Shown here: positions 45,935 to 58,800 of the stretch, in pieces
Layout of the letters: every line of letters begins with the position of its first letter
How positions within the stretch are numbered: the first letter of the stretch is position 1
NCBI GenBank assembly: GCA_963576725.1
Contig: OY755242.1
Coordinates: 59,936,480-60,000,479, forward strand
DNA: 64,000 bases
DNA from: Azorinus chamasolen
Taxonomy: Eukaryota > Mollusca > Bivalvia > Cardiida > Solecurtidae
Direction of reading: 5' to 3'
The notes under the pieces: generated by a model
Database searches by the model: none
What the model saw: only the letters and a program-made list of their open reading frames with translations
Told to the model about the DNA's origin: nothing
Translations under genes and position numbers: made by a program

Positions 45935-46150
45935 CAGCTTGGATCCAGGCTCCGATGTTATAAAACTTTTTGCTTGAGTCTGAGATCATTCTCAAGCATC
46001 TGATTGGTCAGATTCTGAGCTTGCTCAGAATCTGACCAATCAAATACTTAAGAATGATCTCAGACTCAGACTCTTAAGTTTTATAACCTTGGACCCTGAT
46101 GAGACGCCGAGTTACTCGGTTTCTCATCTGTATCCAAGCTATTTGCAAAT
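45935..46150. repeat. Family G foldback with family H foldback nested in it
   Basis: Family G text AACAGCTTGGATCC / GGACCCTGATGAGACGCCGA is separated by a ~136-bp palindrome (45955-46090). That palindrome has arms TTATAAAACTTTTTGCTTGA.. and AGTTTTATAACC and a tip TTCTGAGCTTGCTCAGAA. Other H copies lie at 13047-13125, 31185-31312 and 51967-52075. Confidence 0.8.
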
Positions 46151-46769
46151 ACGAGTCAAGTAGCGAATTGTAACGATAAGTGTTAAAAGTACCAATATCC
46201 CATGTAGTTTATCGATGTTATGACGTAAGAATGACTCTGAAATCATTTAAGCAGAGCGAAGTGGACTATTTGAAAGGATGAATACATGAAAATCGAATAA
46301 AATGGAATCAGTTGACAAGAATGCGCAGAAAGAGTGATTTGGGGGAATGAAATCGATAAAAATGTATACAGTAAAATAAACCTTTCTCGGACGACCACTA
46401 GCAACGATTAAGTTTTATTGTGGATACTTAAGGAAGGTGGTAGCTTATTGTATGCCGAAAGTAATGCAGAAAGCTTTGAATACCCTTTGCCCTGCATTAA
46501 CCCATTAACACCCGTGATCCAATACATGGGATAAAGGCCAACAGTGTAGACATAGATAAGAGGGCTCCTAAAGGAGCGATCCAGTACATGGAACATAGGC
46601 AGACAGTGTAGGCCAAGATCTGAGGGCATCTGAAGGAGTCATCTGACGAGGGCCTGCAGTGTTTATAATACTCGGCGTCTCATCTGGATCCAATCTGTTT
46701 GCAAATGCGCTGAATATGGTATGTGTTATTTCCAGTGGAGAAAGAGGAGAAACTGTGGCTGTACTTTAA

Positions 46770-47071
46770 CCCTTTCCCTGTTCTATGTTTATTTCAAATT
46801 TCAATACCTACTGATTATTCATGAACAAAATAGTTATAATGAAATATTGAAGGTGGAACATTGTACATAGCCATTTTGGAAATTAGAGAAAAGGGTCTAT
46901 TAAAGTCCATTAGCAAACAGAGCAGACCCTGATCAGACGGCTCCTAAAGGGTCTATTAAATTCCATTAGCAAACAGAGCAGACCCTGATCAGACGGCTCT
47001 TATAGGAGCCGTCTGATCTGAGTCTACTCTGTTTGAAAATGCCTGAAAACACGTTTACATGAGGGATAGGG
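46770..47071. mobile_element. Family A MITE with an internal ~65-bp duplication
   Basis: TTAA 46766-46769 and 47072-47075. The text from GGGTCTATTAAA to CAGACGGCTC is present twice. Confidence 0.85.
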
Positions 47072-47140
47072 TTAAAAAACAACAAGGAAGTATAAATCGA
47101 CTATGATAATTGAAGCAGATTACAATATTCTGCAGTCGAC

Positions 47141-47235
47141 ATGAAAATAGCCTGCCTAGACATTTCCTGTCTGGAATTGTTCGCCTGTTTCACTGCATCG
47201 GCGTTTTTAGTAATGACAGAGTGTCAAGCATTTCA
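47141..47235 (+). CDS. Possible first exon of a secreted peptide
   Basis: The ATG opens MKIACLDISCLELFACFTAS followed by AFLVMTECQAFQLY. This has the n-region, hydrophobic core and small residues near a possible signal-peptide cleavage site. A candidate donor, ATG|GTAGGC, follows at about 47243. The exon sits in the only unique sequence between two MITEs (47072-47296). No second exon was found, so it may be a chance frame. Confidence 0.2.
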
Positions 47236-47542
47236 GTTATATGGTAGGCTACACAAGATACAAATTTACATTGTATCTCGAATAACAGTATCTCTTTTCC
47301 TCCTACAGACGCATTTTGACGCCTCTGTAAAAGTCAGTTTTGAAACCAATGTGATAAATATTTATCACATTGGTTTCAAATCTATATAATTCTAAAAAAA
47401 TCCTATTTCTAGTAAATGATCCTTTTCAGTAGATTAATCCAGAGATTGGGTCTAAAAGTAGCCTAGGAGCGAATGGGTTAAAGGTAATCTGTCCATACAT
47501 AACGCGCGTTTAGCATTGAAATAATACTGTTTGGACAATTAA

Positions 47543-48022
47543 ACCCGTTTCCCTGATGAATAATTTTGTAAAAAATAATGACACCATGAATTACTTAGCT
47601 TACTTTTCATAATGACTTTATGAGCAAGGGAATTTAAACCACAGGACGAAACAACCAGATCTATATTATTTCATAAGCAAAACAAAGTACAGTAAAACCG
47701 CATAGATATAACGGCCGCTAAATTGTGATACTTATTTGGTATTTACGGCAGGTGGCTGGTTAAAGCAAGGTGAAAGAAAAACAGAGTGCTCCTATAGGAG
47801 CGTTCTGTTTTACTTTCACCTTGCTTTAACCAGCCACCTGCCTTTAACACAAAATACTTGATGTAATTAGAGGCCGTTATAGAGAGGTTTTACTGTATTT
47901 CATAAGCAAAACACAGTAGGCCTATACCCTAATCAGACAGATCTTACAGGGGCTGTCTGATCTGGGTCTACTGCATTTGTTTATACGTTAAAAAGCGTTT
48001 ACAAGTATACATGAGTTAAAAG
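47543..48022. mobile_element. Family A MITE interrupted by a family E element
   Basis: TTAA 47539-47542 and 48023-48026. The arm ATTTCATAAGCAAAACA is duplicated on either side of the family E insertion. Confidence 0.8.
47688..47897. mobile_element. Family E MITE with 19-bp flanking duplication
   Basis: TACAGTAAAACC..GGTTTTACTGTA ends. The long arms meet at GTGCTCCTATAGGAGCGTT. The 19 bases before it (47669-47687) recur after it (47898-47916) with one mismatch. Confidence 0.88.
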
Positions 48023-48031
48023 GTTAATTAA

Positions 48032-48150
48032 CCATTTCCTTTATATAAACGCATTTCCATGCATTTACAAACAGGGTAAACAGGATAAGACGGCCCCTAT
48101 AGGAGCCGTCTGATAAAGGTTTGCTCCGATTGATTTTGACATGACATATA
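48032..48150. mobile_element. Family A half element
   Basis: Starts after TTAA 48028-48031. The tip is GGCCCCTATAGGAGCC and the right half is lost. A family G fragment follows at 48168-48300. Confidence 0.7.
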
Positions 48151-48305
48151 TTTTATTTTGCATATTAGGCGTCTCGTCAGGATCCAAACTGTTTGACATT
48201 TGGCCAATAGTTTCGCAAACGTTTGCTCGATTCGGAAGTAGTCAAAATTACACCAGATCCAAGTTTGAGCTGACATTATTTTTAAATTGGGGATAAAACT
48301 TGATC

Positions 48306-48550
48306 CTTTCCTCCGTATAAGCGCCTTTTCACGCATCTACAAACAGAATAGACCCAGATCAGACGGCTCCTATAGGAGCCGTCTGATCAGGGTCTGCTCT
48401 ATTTGCTAATGGCATTTCGGTTGATAGATATATTTCTTTACTTTCTAAAATAGCTACAATGTTCCACCTTCCATATTTTACTAGAACTGTTTTGTCCATG
48501 AATATTAAGAAGGTATTGGGATTTAGAATAAACATAGAACAGGGAAAGGG
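48306..48550. mobile_element. Family A MITE with perfect tip
   Basis: CCTTTCCTCC..GGGAAAGGG ends. The centre CAGACGGCTCCTATAGGAGC continues perfectly into CGTCTGATC. Confidence 0.82.
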
Positions 48551-48777
48551 TTTAGATATTTGAGATGCAGCTGTCTTCATTGTAGATGGTAGTGGTCGAT
48601 GATACAAGGGATATAATCCTATGCGTTTAATTCTTGATATTAATGTAGCATTAATTCCCCTACATCACTGTTATAAGCATACATCAATGTGTGTCAAGTA
48701 AATTCTGTTCTGGTCTTCGTATTATGTGCAAGTGTTTATCAATCCATGTTTTCTTGTCATGGCTAAAACCTGTTCAT

Positions 48778-48990
48778 AGAGTAGAACATGTCTTAAGCGG
48801 CCATTAAAAACTTGTCTAATTATGGGTCTGTAAGGCAGGTAGTAGCTTAATGCAGGTCAAAAGTAATGCAGAAAGCTCCCACAGGAGCATTCTGTATTAT
48901 TTTGTCCTACATTAAGCAACCTCCTGCTTTTTAAAACTCATATGTTCAATAAATGAACGGCCACTTAAGAAGGTGATACTAAATTCCCAT
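48778..48990. mobile_element. Family C MITE
   Basis: GTAGAACATGTCTTAAGCGG start. The tip is AAGCTCCCACAGGAGCATT. The right end is eroded. Confidence 0.8.
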
Positions 48991-49814
48991 TTACCCTATT
49001 AACATGTGGCTCAACTCTTTGCATGCCAAGTACTTCTGTTGTCCGATGCTCAACTGTTGTCTGAATCATTAAAAACAATTTTTTTCTGATAATTTATTTG
49101 CACAAGTTGAGCCTGAGTGATACAGTTTGGATCTCGGATTATGGGATAAGGTCCCATATTTTCTGGGGCCTGATCTGGATCTAAACTGTTTGCATGTTAT
49201 AAAGGCAGGAGTTTTCTCCGTTAGCATGCACTGCACATGTGAACTTTCTTTGCATTAAGGCGACTTGACTAATTGCAAGACGGAAAGAAACTCAAATGTA
49301 CATTTTAGCATTTTGGGTAACTAAGCCAATCTCGTTTTTGATCAGGTATGATGCAACCAGTTTTGGGTCGCCCAACATCATCTAAAGTCTGATGAAAGTT
49401 TATTTCTGCAATCTACCAAAAAAGATTTAAAGTAAATTATAGAAAACTAGAAAATAGTGTCTTCAGACACAGCGATGCCTCCGTGTTGGTGCTTGACAAT
49501 GAAAGAACTGAGACAACCAACTGCACGTACAAGCGTGGCACAGAGACGGACGGACAGGTGCAAAACATAATGCCCCCACCCGACTTATCGTCAACGGGGG
49601 CATAAAATATCTATTGGATCCACATTACTGTCCATATTGTGAGTAGAAATTTTTAGGGTCCAGGGTTAACCTTTGGTGAATATGATTAAACAATTATTTG
49701 GTATAAGGAAAGAGAAGGATGATGTATCTCTAAAATCTTTGTTTAATATATCAGAAATAAATACATACAAAATCATTTCATTTTACAACAGAATAAATAT
49801 ACAGGGCAGTACTG

Positions 49815-49996
49815 TCTAGACTGTACTTTTAAATTCTATAAGACAGGAAGCAGCTTAATGCATGTCACAGACATGCAGAAAGCCACAAAGGGAACATTCC
49901 GCGTGACTTTCACCCTGTATTAAGCAGCTATCTGTCTTAAGGTCTATTATAAGCCAATGTCTTAATTATAAGACCAGTTTAGAGGACTTTTACTGT
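49815..49996. mobile_element. Family D MITE, eroded
   Basis: GACAGGAAGCAGCTTAATGC and GTATTAAGCAGCTATCTGTC arms. The right end is TTTTACTGTA. A similar eroded copy lies at 32775-32910. Confidence 0.75.
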
Positions 49997-50046
49997 AATC
50001 TATAATAAAAAGTTCTAGTTTACATGGAAACAAATATGTTTGTCAA

Positions 50047-50291
50047 CCCTTTACCTCATAAATACTCATGTAAGAAATAATGACATCATCAATATAAATA
50101 AGCGCTTTAATGGCATATCGACATAGGTTGTTTAGGTCACGGCAAAATCCAATTTATATAATTCCAGAAGAATAGAATTAAATTTATATAATTCCAGAAG
50201 TAAACAGCAAACCCTGATCAGACAACTCCTAAAGGCACCACCTGATCTGGGTCTACTATGTGTGTAAAGATGTGTCTATCAGGTAAAGGGT
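50047..50291. mobile_element. Family A MITE with a 30-bp internal duplication
   Basis: CCCTTTACC..GTAAAGGG. AAATTTATATAATTCCAGAAG-like text occurs twice inside. Confidence 0.75.
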
Positions 50292-50302
50292 TGAAGTATA
50301 CC

Positions 50303-50502
50303 ACAGAACATGTTCTAAGCTGCCATTCATATATTGAACATAGAGTCTTAAGAAGCAGGTGGTTGCTTAATGCAGGACAAAAGTAATGCAGAAAGCTCCT
50401 ATCACAGCTTTCTGCATTACTTTTTACCTGCATTAAGCTTCCATCTGTCTTACAGACCTGTAATTAAGACTTTTATGGTCGATTAAGACAGGTTCTACTA
50501 TA
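50303..50502. mobile_element. Family C MITE
   Basis: ACAGAACATGTTCTAAGCTG..TTAAGACAGGTTCTACTATA. The tip is AAGCTCCTATCACAGCTTT. Confidence 0.83.
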
Positions 50503-50509
50503 CACCATG

Positions 50510-51960
50510 GATGTGACCTACACAAGGAATAGTGATCGGAAGAAATTTTCTCAAGGAAATCAGTCCAAAAGTCAAGTTTGAATAATGATTATTATTTTTC
50601 ATCAATACATTATACTGATATATTCAAATAAATTAATTTAGAATTTAGCAAGACTAAATAAAAACAAATGCACTGTATGCTCTTCTGTCATAATCAGTGT
50701 TTTAAAGGACTCTTTAAATATGCATTACAGAGTAATGACCTCATAACCGAATTGCAGTCCATGTGATGGTGCACAACTGCAATGGAGTTTGATAGAGATA
50801 GCTACACCGACATTGGAACTGACAAAATGCATAATGCCCATGACAACAACAATACCAAGGTTATGGAAATATCTCAATTTTTGTTTTGGAAGAAAAAGAC
50901 AAGCAAAAAATATAAGTCTTTCATCTGGAAGAGTGAGAATTGCAATTTGCCTATTCAAAAATAGAGAGCAAGTCTTTACTGGTAAACAATTAATAAAGTG
51001 TGATTTTTTTATCTCATGATAACACAAAATAAATTTTCAACAATTTACCTTTAAATTAAAATCAAATTCAAGATTGTAGTAATCTATATTGGGCTATAGA
51101 GGCTGTAACAAACATATTTGCAATTTAGAGTGCCAATTGCTTCGTAAAATATATATGCACACATTTGCCAATTAAAAGCAAGTAACATGTTAAAATAACT
51201 AGGATTACATTTCAAATTTCTGAATCAAGCTAGATACCTTATACATTAAACAAACAAGGAATCATTTAAAACTGCTGAATTCAGCGCAACTTGTACAAAA
51301 CAAAAGGTCCATAATGGTCCACTGTGACTCATCTGCTACCACTGGTATCATGACTAGATGGTGAAACTAGATGTTTACACTATAGCCAAATAAGGAAAAT
51401 GTGCCCTGCCCTCTAGCAGCCATCTTTTACAGGATTGCAAAATTTGAAGGAATTTGGGAAAGGGTCACTTAAGAAACATTTCTATAAATTCATTTTGAAA
51501 TCAGGCCAGTAGTTTCTACATGTAACAATAATTGTTTTTGAAGTTTTCGCTATAGCAAAGATAAAATTCCTGTTTAGCGGTGTATTACTGTACAATAATC
51601 AGTCTTTTTTATTCTGAATGATACCGTACATGTACCATGTCCCATAAAATTGATGGTACAGATTATAGAAAGGAAGAAAACGAATGTATATTGCACAAAT
51701 CACGTTTCGACTTGTCCAAAAATGGTATGATAATTACATCTAAATTATATTTTCCTTACCAAAAGCTTTATTCCCTTACCAAAAGCTTTATCAAATATGG
51801 CAAAACAATCTCTAAAATACTAAAGTGATCTTAAATGCTATATTCTGTGAAAGGATGGACTATATTCATTATTCAGTATGTTTAGTTTCATTATTCATTA
51901 TTTCTCACAAATCAAAATGAGAAATTTTAATTTATCTAGTTTACATTTATATCCTTAGAC
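50510..51960. other. A/T-rich stretch left of UFM1, possible 3' UTR or flank
   Basis: Unlike its surroundings it is almost free of MITEs. It contains TTTATT (AATAAA on the minus strand) near 51607 and 51766. It may hold the UFM1 3' UTR, but no polyadenylation site can be fixed. Confidence 0.35.
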
Positions 51961-52124
51961 AAGGCCTGAGATTATAAAACTTTCCCCTTTGAGTCCGAGA
52001 TCATTCACAAGTATCTAATTGGTCAGATCAGATACTTGAGATTATCCCAGATTTACTCAGACTTTTTATATCCTTTTGACCAGAGCTGTAGATGAGAAGT
52101 GCTTTTACAAATCAAAGTAAAACA

Positions 52125-52335
52125 TTCCTTTATAGGCTAGTTTAAGGACCAACCTCTCTGAATAAACCTAGCGAAAGGAAGCATTTACTAGAAAAAGGAT
52201 TTTTTTTAATAAGTGTGTAGTTTTGAAACCACTGTGATAAATAGAGCATTTGCTTCATAGGAGCAAATGCTCTTTTAACAAAATATTGCAGTACTTTTAC
52301 AGAGGCGTCGAAAGGTGTCAATATGAGGGAATGGG
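52125..52335. mobile_element. Family B MITE near the 3' end of UFM1
   Basis: GCATTTGCTTCATAGGAGCAAATGC core, right end GGAATGGG and TTAA 52336-52339. The right arm is eroded. Confidence 0.75.
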
Positions 52336-52750
52336 TTAATGCATTTTTTCATATTTCTCCCCCTATCCTTATGGTAATGTAACTCTTTACAATTGCCTTT
52401 ACAAGGTGATTCTAATCAATTGCAGCAAAATAGAATAAAGATTTTCACAAATCAGAACGCACATTACCTAAACATTGTTCTTAAATACTTCAATTACTCA
52501 AACCAAAACCAATTTGATCTACTTGAGTATAAACCTGCTATTGTAATACATGTCCTGAATCACAAAATTTTCTTCTTAAACTTCCATGGAGATGTCGATG
52601 GAAAATAAAAGGTAAACAGGTTTTCAGAAATTTTCCGAGTTCGCCTCATATAATATGGCTAACAGTTCAGGATCTTGGTGAGGTACAATACAGAATATCT
52701 GATGTTCATTTGGTGATCAATTGAAAAATCCTAGGTGGAGATGTGAAGCA

Positions 52751-52818
52751 TCATAAATGACCCACTCTGTCTCTTGGTATCAACCGCAGTTCAGATCCAT
52801 GCTTCAGAAAGACATTGC
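52751..52818 (-). CDS. UFM1: UFM1 last coding exon with processing site and stop
   Basis: A 68-bp exon after acceptor ATTATTCTTTCAG. It encodes [21 protein letters not shown] and then TGA at 52753-52751. Residue 69 is Lys and residue 83 is Gly. The two-residue tail HL replaces the Ser-Cys of vertebrates. No clear polyadenylation signal (TTTATT on the plus strand) lies within 700 bp. Candidates appear only further left, near 51,766 and 51,607, so the 3' end is unresolved. Confidence 0.96.
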
Positions 52819-55800
52819 CTGAAAGAATAATTAAAACATTCTACAAAACTGAGGTTATCTTACAGAGATTTAGATAAAGGTGCACATTTTAACCCATTAG
52901 AATCAACCTCTTTGAATAAATCTGCCGAAAAGGAGCATTTACTAGAGAAAAAGAAAATTTTAAAATGTTGCAGTTTTTAAACCATTGTGATCACAATGAT
53001 TTCAAAAAATAACATTTACAGAGGTGTCAAAAGGCGTCAATATGAGGGAATGGGTTAAATACTAAATTTGTCATTTCTCTACCACAAGCTATGTTTTGAG
53101 TGGTCATGAAATGGGATTTGGTGGGGAAATAAAGGAGCTATTCTTAAAATGTTTCAATCTAAACACCTCTTATTCATTCCTCTAACCTTAGCAGACAGTT
53201 TGGGTACTGATGTGATTCTGAGTTAACAACTTCTTTACATGACATCTCATTAAGATCCATACTGTATCATACTAACCTTTAACTCATTCTCTCCTACTGG
53301 TGCCTTTTTGCGCCTCTGTAAAACTCGTTTATTGAAACCATTGTGACAGAGCGAGCATTTATTCCTATGAAGCAAATGCTCTATTTATCACAATAGTTTC
53401 AAAACTACACAATTCTAAAATCTCCTTTTCTATAGTTAATGCTCCTTTTCAGTAGATTAATTCAAAGAAGTTTGGTCTAAAACTAGTCTAGGAGGGAATG
53501 ACTTAACTTCATGAATACACATGTAAGAAGTTATAATTTTATGAAATTTTCAAATAAACTAGAGTTTGTTTTTGAGAAAAACACATGTCTCCCCCCGGTA
53601 CCCCGCCCCCACACCCATAATAGGAATGATCGTTGTAACCAAGAGATACATAGATACATATAGATTGTTTGTGCATCACATACAGATTGGTTATCTGTAA
53701 ACTTTTGTAGACATCTATAAACACTAGTTTTCCCTATAAATTTCATAATTGAAAAAAATCCAAACTTCTGTCAAAATTGTTGCAGCCCATATTCCAATCC
53801 ACATGACCATCCTCACATATAGCTGGTTCATATGTAAAAGTTTGAAGTAAATCCCTCAAATAGTGTAGGAGTTAGCTGCACAAGATTTTTTCGCTATATA
53901 TATTCTATACAAGGAAAATAGAGTTGGCGCACAAAATTTTTTCGCTACAAGGAAAAACTACAAAGGGCCATAACTTCTGTCAAAATTGTTGCAGCCAAAA
54001 TTCCAAACTACATGACCATCCTCACATATAGCTGGTTCATATGTAAAAGTTTGAAGTAAATCCCTCAAATAGTGTAGGAGTTAGCTGCACAAGATTTTTT
54101 CACTATATATTCTATATAAGGAAAATATACAAAGGGCCATAACTTCTGTCAAAATCGTTGCAGCCAAAATTCCAAACCACATGACCATCTTCACATATAG
54201 CTGATTCATATGTAAAAGTTTGAAGGAAATCCCTCTAATGGTGTAGGAGGAGTTAGCTGCACAAGAATTTTAACAGACAGACAGACAGACAGACAGACAG
54301 AAAGCACAATATCAATATGTCTCCCTCCCCTAAAGGGGGGGGGGGGGGACGGGGGACATAATTAGCAGAACTTTTCTAATGGCATAAAGACACTGGCATT
54401 CATGGTCATGACAGAAACTACTGAACCTTATCTATTATGCCATAAGCAAACAGAGCAGACCCTTATCAGACAGCTACTTCATGGTTTCTGATCTGTGTCT
54501 ACTCTAATTTGAAAAGAAACAAAAAATATTTCTTTGAGAATTGAACCTGGTGATAATTTAAACAAACAAAAGTTGTTAAGTGTTAAAATGAACACTTTTG
54601 CTTGAACATCTTGAATCCTAGTCATAATGCTATTTTGACATCTAATCTGGACCAAAGCTGTTAAGAAACTTTGGGCAAGTTTTTCTAAATCCTGAGCTTA
54701 TCAGTTGAAATCTGTAAATGATGCTGATGCAAACTATAGTTTTCAATGCCTGTTAGCCCATTCCCGCATAGGCTATTTTAAGATCCAACCTCTGATTAAA
54801 TCTACCAAAAAGGAGCATTTACTAGAGAAAAGGAACTTTTCAGAATTATGTAGTTTTGAAACCACTGTGATAAATAGAACATTTGCTCCTGTGGAGCAAA
54901 TGCTTTATTTATCACAATGGTTTCACAAAGAGACTTTTACAGAAACATCAAAAGACATCGATATGCGGGAATGGGTTAACCTTATAAAGACATCTTTGCC
55001 CCCGTCTGATAAAGTCTGCTCTGTTTGTTTACAGAATATCTTTGATCTGATGCTATACTACATGTATTTATCATTTTTTCAAAGCCCTTGTTCAATATGA
55101 AAATACAGAAACTTCAGTTAATATATTCATACTGGGTGCAGCCTGCTATGAATATTCATCAGGTACATAATGGGTTAAAGATCAGGACTTGAACTCACCA
55201 ATAAACATCATATTAGCTTAATTTTTATACTCTAAAACTTTCAAGGGAACTTTGTTTTGACATAAACTGTGTTTCGATCTATATCATGTCATAAACAAAC
55301 AGAGCAGACCCTGATACATCAGATGGCTCCTACAGGAGCTGACTGATCAGTCTACTCTCTTTGAAAAGGCATGAACAGATGTTTATATGAAGGAAATGGT
55401 TAATATATTATGCGCAGTGTTATGGCCCTTTAAGATATTTATTATTGAAGTAACAGACAAGCGCTGCGGACTCTTGTGGTACTCTTGTCTAGATTTCACT
55501 TTTCCATAAGTATCTTCTATCATTTAACTTTAAGCATGCTAGACATATTATATTTCTGATAATCTACATATAATCTTGTACATAATGCTGATTATCAAAG
55601 CAAGAGACTTGTTTGTTATAGTGGAACATGAAGGTACATGTATATAATAAAAGACGTACCTGCACTTTGGGATGGGTTTATTCCTATTCCATCATTTGTT
55701 ATAATGGCACTTGTCTGTGGTGGAACTTTAAACTGTAAAGCCAAAGACAAAATAAATTAAATGTAACATACAAGTATAATATTAAATAATTTTTGATAAT

Positions 55801-58800
55801 AAATAGTCTGATATTGTATAATTGCTTTAAATATATTAACACACCAAGAAAGTTTTCCTCTGCAATAGTTGTCGTCTGCTTCAATTTTTAAGATAAAATT
55901 TCTATCATTTCTTTGCAAAAATATAATAAAAGTGCCAAACAGTTTGGATATTTATGAAATGTGGCATCTCATCTGGATCCAAACTGTTTGCATAGGCAAT
56001 CCCTTTTTCGCCGCTAGCATGCAAAAAAGTTAATACATGTGTTTTACATGCATTTTTTAAAAACTTTTTCCCAAAGCTTTCAATACCGGAATATCTGTAA
56101 TGATTTGATTAACCCTTTCCCTGATATAACGTCTTTTCAAGCACTTGAAAACAGAGTAGACCCAGATCTGATGGCCCCTGTAGGAGCTGTCTGATCAGGG
56201 GCTGCTCTGTTTGCTTATGGAATTATATAGATTCTGATATCAGTAAAAACTTTTTAAAAGGCCACCATGGTGAAATAAATCCATTTTCCCCACATTCCTT
56301 TTTATTTATTTTATTCATGACCATTAATGAGGTGATAAAATCTTGAATAAGTGTTGAATGTGGAAAGGGTTACCGTAAGTTAACAATTTTGTTTTCTACA
56401 GGTGATTTTTAAAGAGGCATAGAAAGGAGTATTTATGGAGGGAAGGGTTTAAACACATTTTCAGTTCACCCTTTTCATGCCTTTGCAAACAGACTATACT
56501 CAGATCAGACAGCTCCTTCTGAGTCTGCTCTGTTTGTTTATGAAATTATAATACATCCGACTTATTACGGTTTCTACCAATACCATAAATTCCTCAATAC
56601 ATATGCTCTTATAAAATTCAGCTAATAAATATCCCTGATGTCATTATTTCTTAATAAATATTGAAAAGGGAAAGAGGTCAATTTTAACAGTTCAGCTCAG
56701 AAAACAACTTAAGTTCAGGAAACAAGTTTTGTTAACACTGGAGACCTGTACATTTACTAACCTCCTCTGCAGCAAATTTGAGTACCGCTGTAAACGGAGT
56801 TGCTTCAGGTACTGACAATCTGAAATAAAGAGTTGTGCTACAAAGTAGGCTTAAAAGTGTAAAAGCAATTATAAGTATCAAAGTTTATTTTGTATCACAG
56901 GTGGCTTTTTTCGATATTAGTTCAATTGACAATCTTCATAAGAATGGCTTACCATAACAAATACCAAGTTTTATGAAAATATGTGAGTAATGTTGAGACT
57001 AACACTTAAATGCATAATAAATAAATGACATCAAACCATACCTGATTTTCCTAACACTTAGTATGTCCTCTGTGATATAGAAGCAGAGCAACAGATAACT
57101 ACACCATTTTCAGGTGTTAAAAAGGTAAAATACCATAGACACTTAACCCTTTACTCCATGAATATTCAAGTAAGAAATAATGATATCATGAATATTAATT
57201 AGTTTATTTTTTATGACACATGAAAACAGGAATTTTTGCCCACAGCAGAAACTGTAGAATCATATCTTTATTCTCTTATAAGCAAACAGAGCGGACCCTG
57301 GTTAGACGACTCTTGGTTTACTGTTACAAAAGTGTATATATGGAATAAAGGGTTAACCCTTTCCTCCATAAATACGCCTTTCTACACCTCTGTCATAACC
57401 ACTTCTTGAAACCATTGTGATGAATAGAGCATTTTCTCCTATAGGAGCAAATGCTCTATTTATCACAATGGTTTCAAACTACAAAATTCTAAAAAATTTC
57501 TTTTCTCTATTAAATGCTCCCTTTCGGTGGATTTAATTCAAAGAGGTTGGGTCTAAAAATAGCCTATGGAGGAATGGGTTAAGCGTAGTGTCAAACATTA
57601 TGTAGACATTGACTCTGATCCAAAGTCAATTATGTGACATGGAAGAGCTCAAAACAATATTTCTTTTACTCATTATTGCAAATGGATCTACGTTTAACCC
57701 TTTCCTCCATAAATATGCCTTTTCTATGCCTCTGTTATAGTCACTTCTTGAAACCATTGTGATAAATAGAGCATTTGCTCCAAAGGAGTAAATGCTCAGC
57801 CTCTATTTATCACAATGGTTTCAATACTACAAAATACTAATATTTTCCTTTTCTCTAGTAAATGCTCCTTTTGGTAGATTTATTCAAAGAGGTTGGCTCA
57901 TACTTTTCAGACGGGGAATGGGGCCTAATTCAGTGAAAAAAAAACCTACTGTAATCTCTGACACGTTACACTTGACATTTGGTCTATCTGTCATAATTTA
58001 TGCAATTTTTTTAAAGGACGTTTTAAATATACTACTAAAGCTTTAAACGAAAACATTGGCCTCCTGGTCCATCCACCCATTAGCCTACCCTTACTTCCCT
58101 TATTCTACTTTTTCCCATAATGTTGGTGCATTATTCTTATCAACACAAAGGAAATCATTCAGTATTTTTAACATCTGGCAGAGAATAATGTACATCTGGC
58201 AACGAGTAATGTACTTTTAAAACTTTTAACATCTGGCAGAGAATAATGTACTTTATTGGTGGCATTTATTTCATTAAATACATGGCCTTGAATCTCATTA
58301 TAACAACTGTTCCAGTTGAACAGGCAGAAATGGTGAGTTACATCAAAGACCTATGATAATGTGTTATCATAGGTCTTTGGTTACATTACCTGTTTGCCTA
58401 AAATCAAACCACCCAGTCCTGTCCTGTCATAGCTGTTATTTGGCTATGAAATATGTTCCCAATGACAAAAAGTATGTTTTTTCTTCTAAATTTTGACTGA
58501 AAAAATCCCATTCAGAGGAAAATGTGTTTTGCCAGAAAATTTAGTCTGGTCAAAACTTCTAAAATCAAACAGCGGAAACAAATACGACAGCTCCTACAGG
58601 GAATTTGTTGAAATCTTCTTACAGCCGAAAAATCCCCAAATCAGATGAAATTCCCAATTTCAGCGGTATGGGCTATCTTCCAAATTGATGAAAAAACCCT
58701 GCTGTCAGTCTGTAACATATGTCAACAAATGTTCATCCTACTGTAACTGTAAGTCTACTTACACTTTGTATGGCAGCTTCGGATCGGAAGTCAGGGTTAT

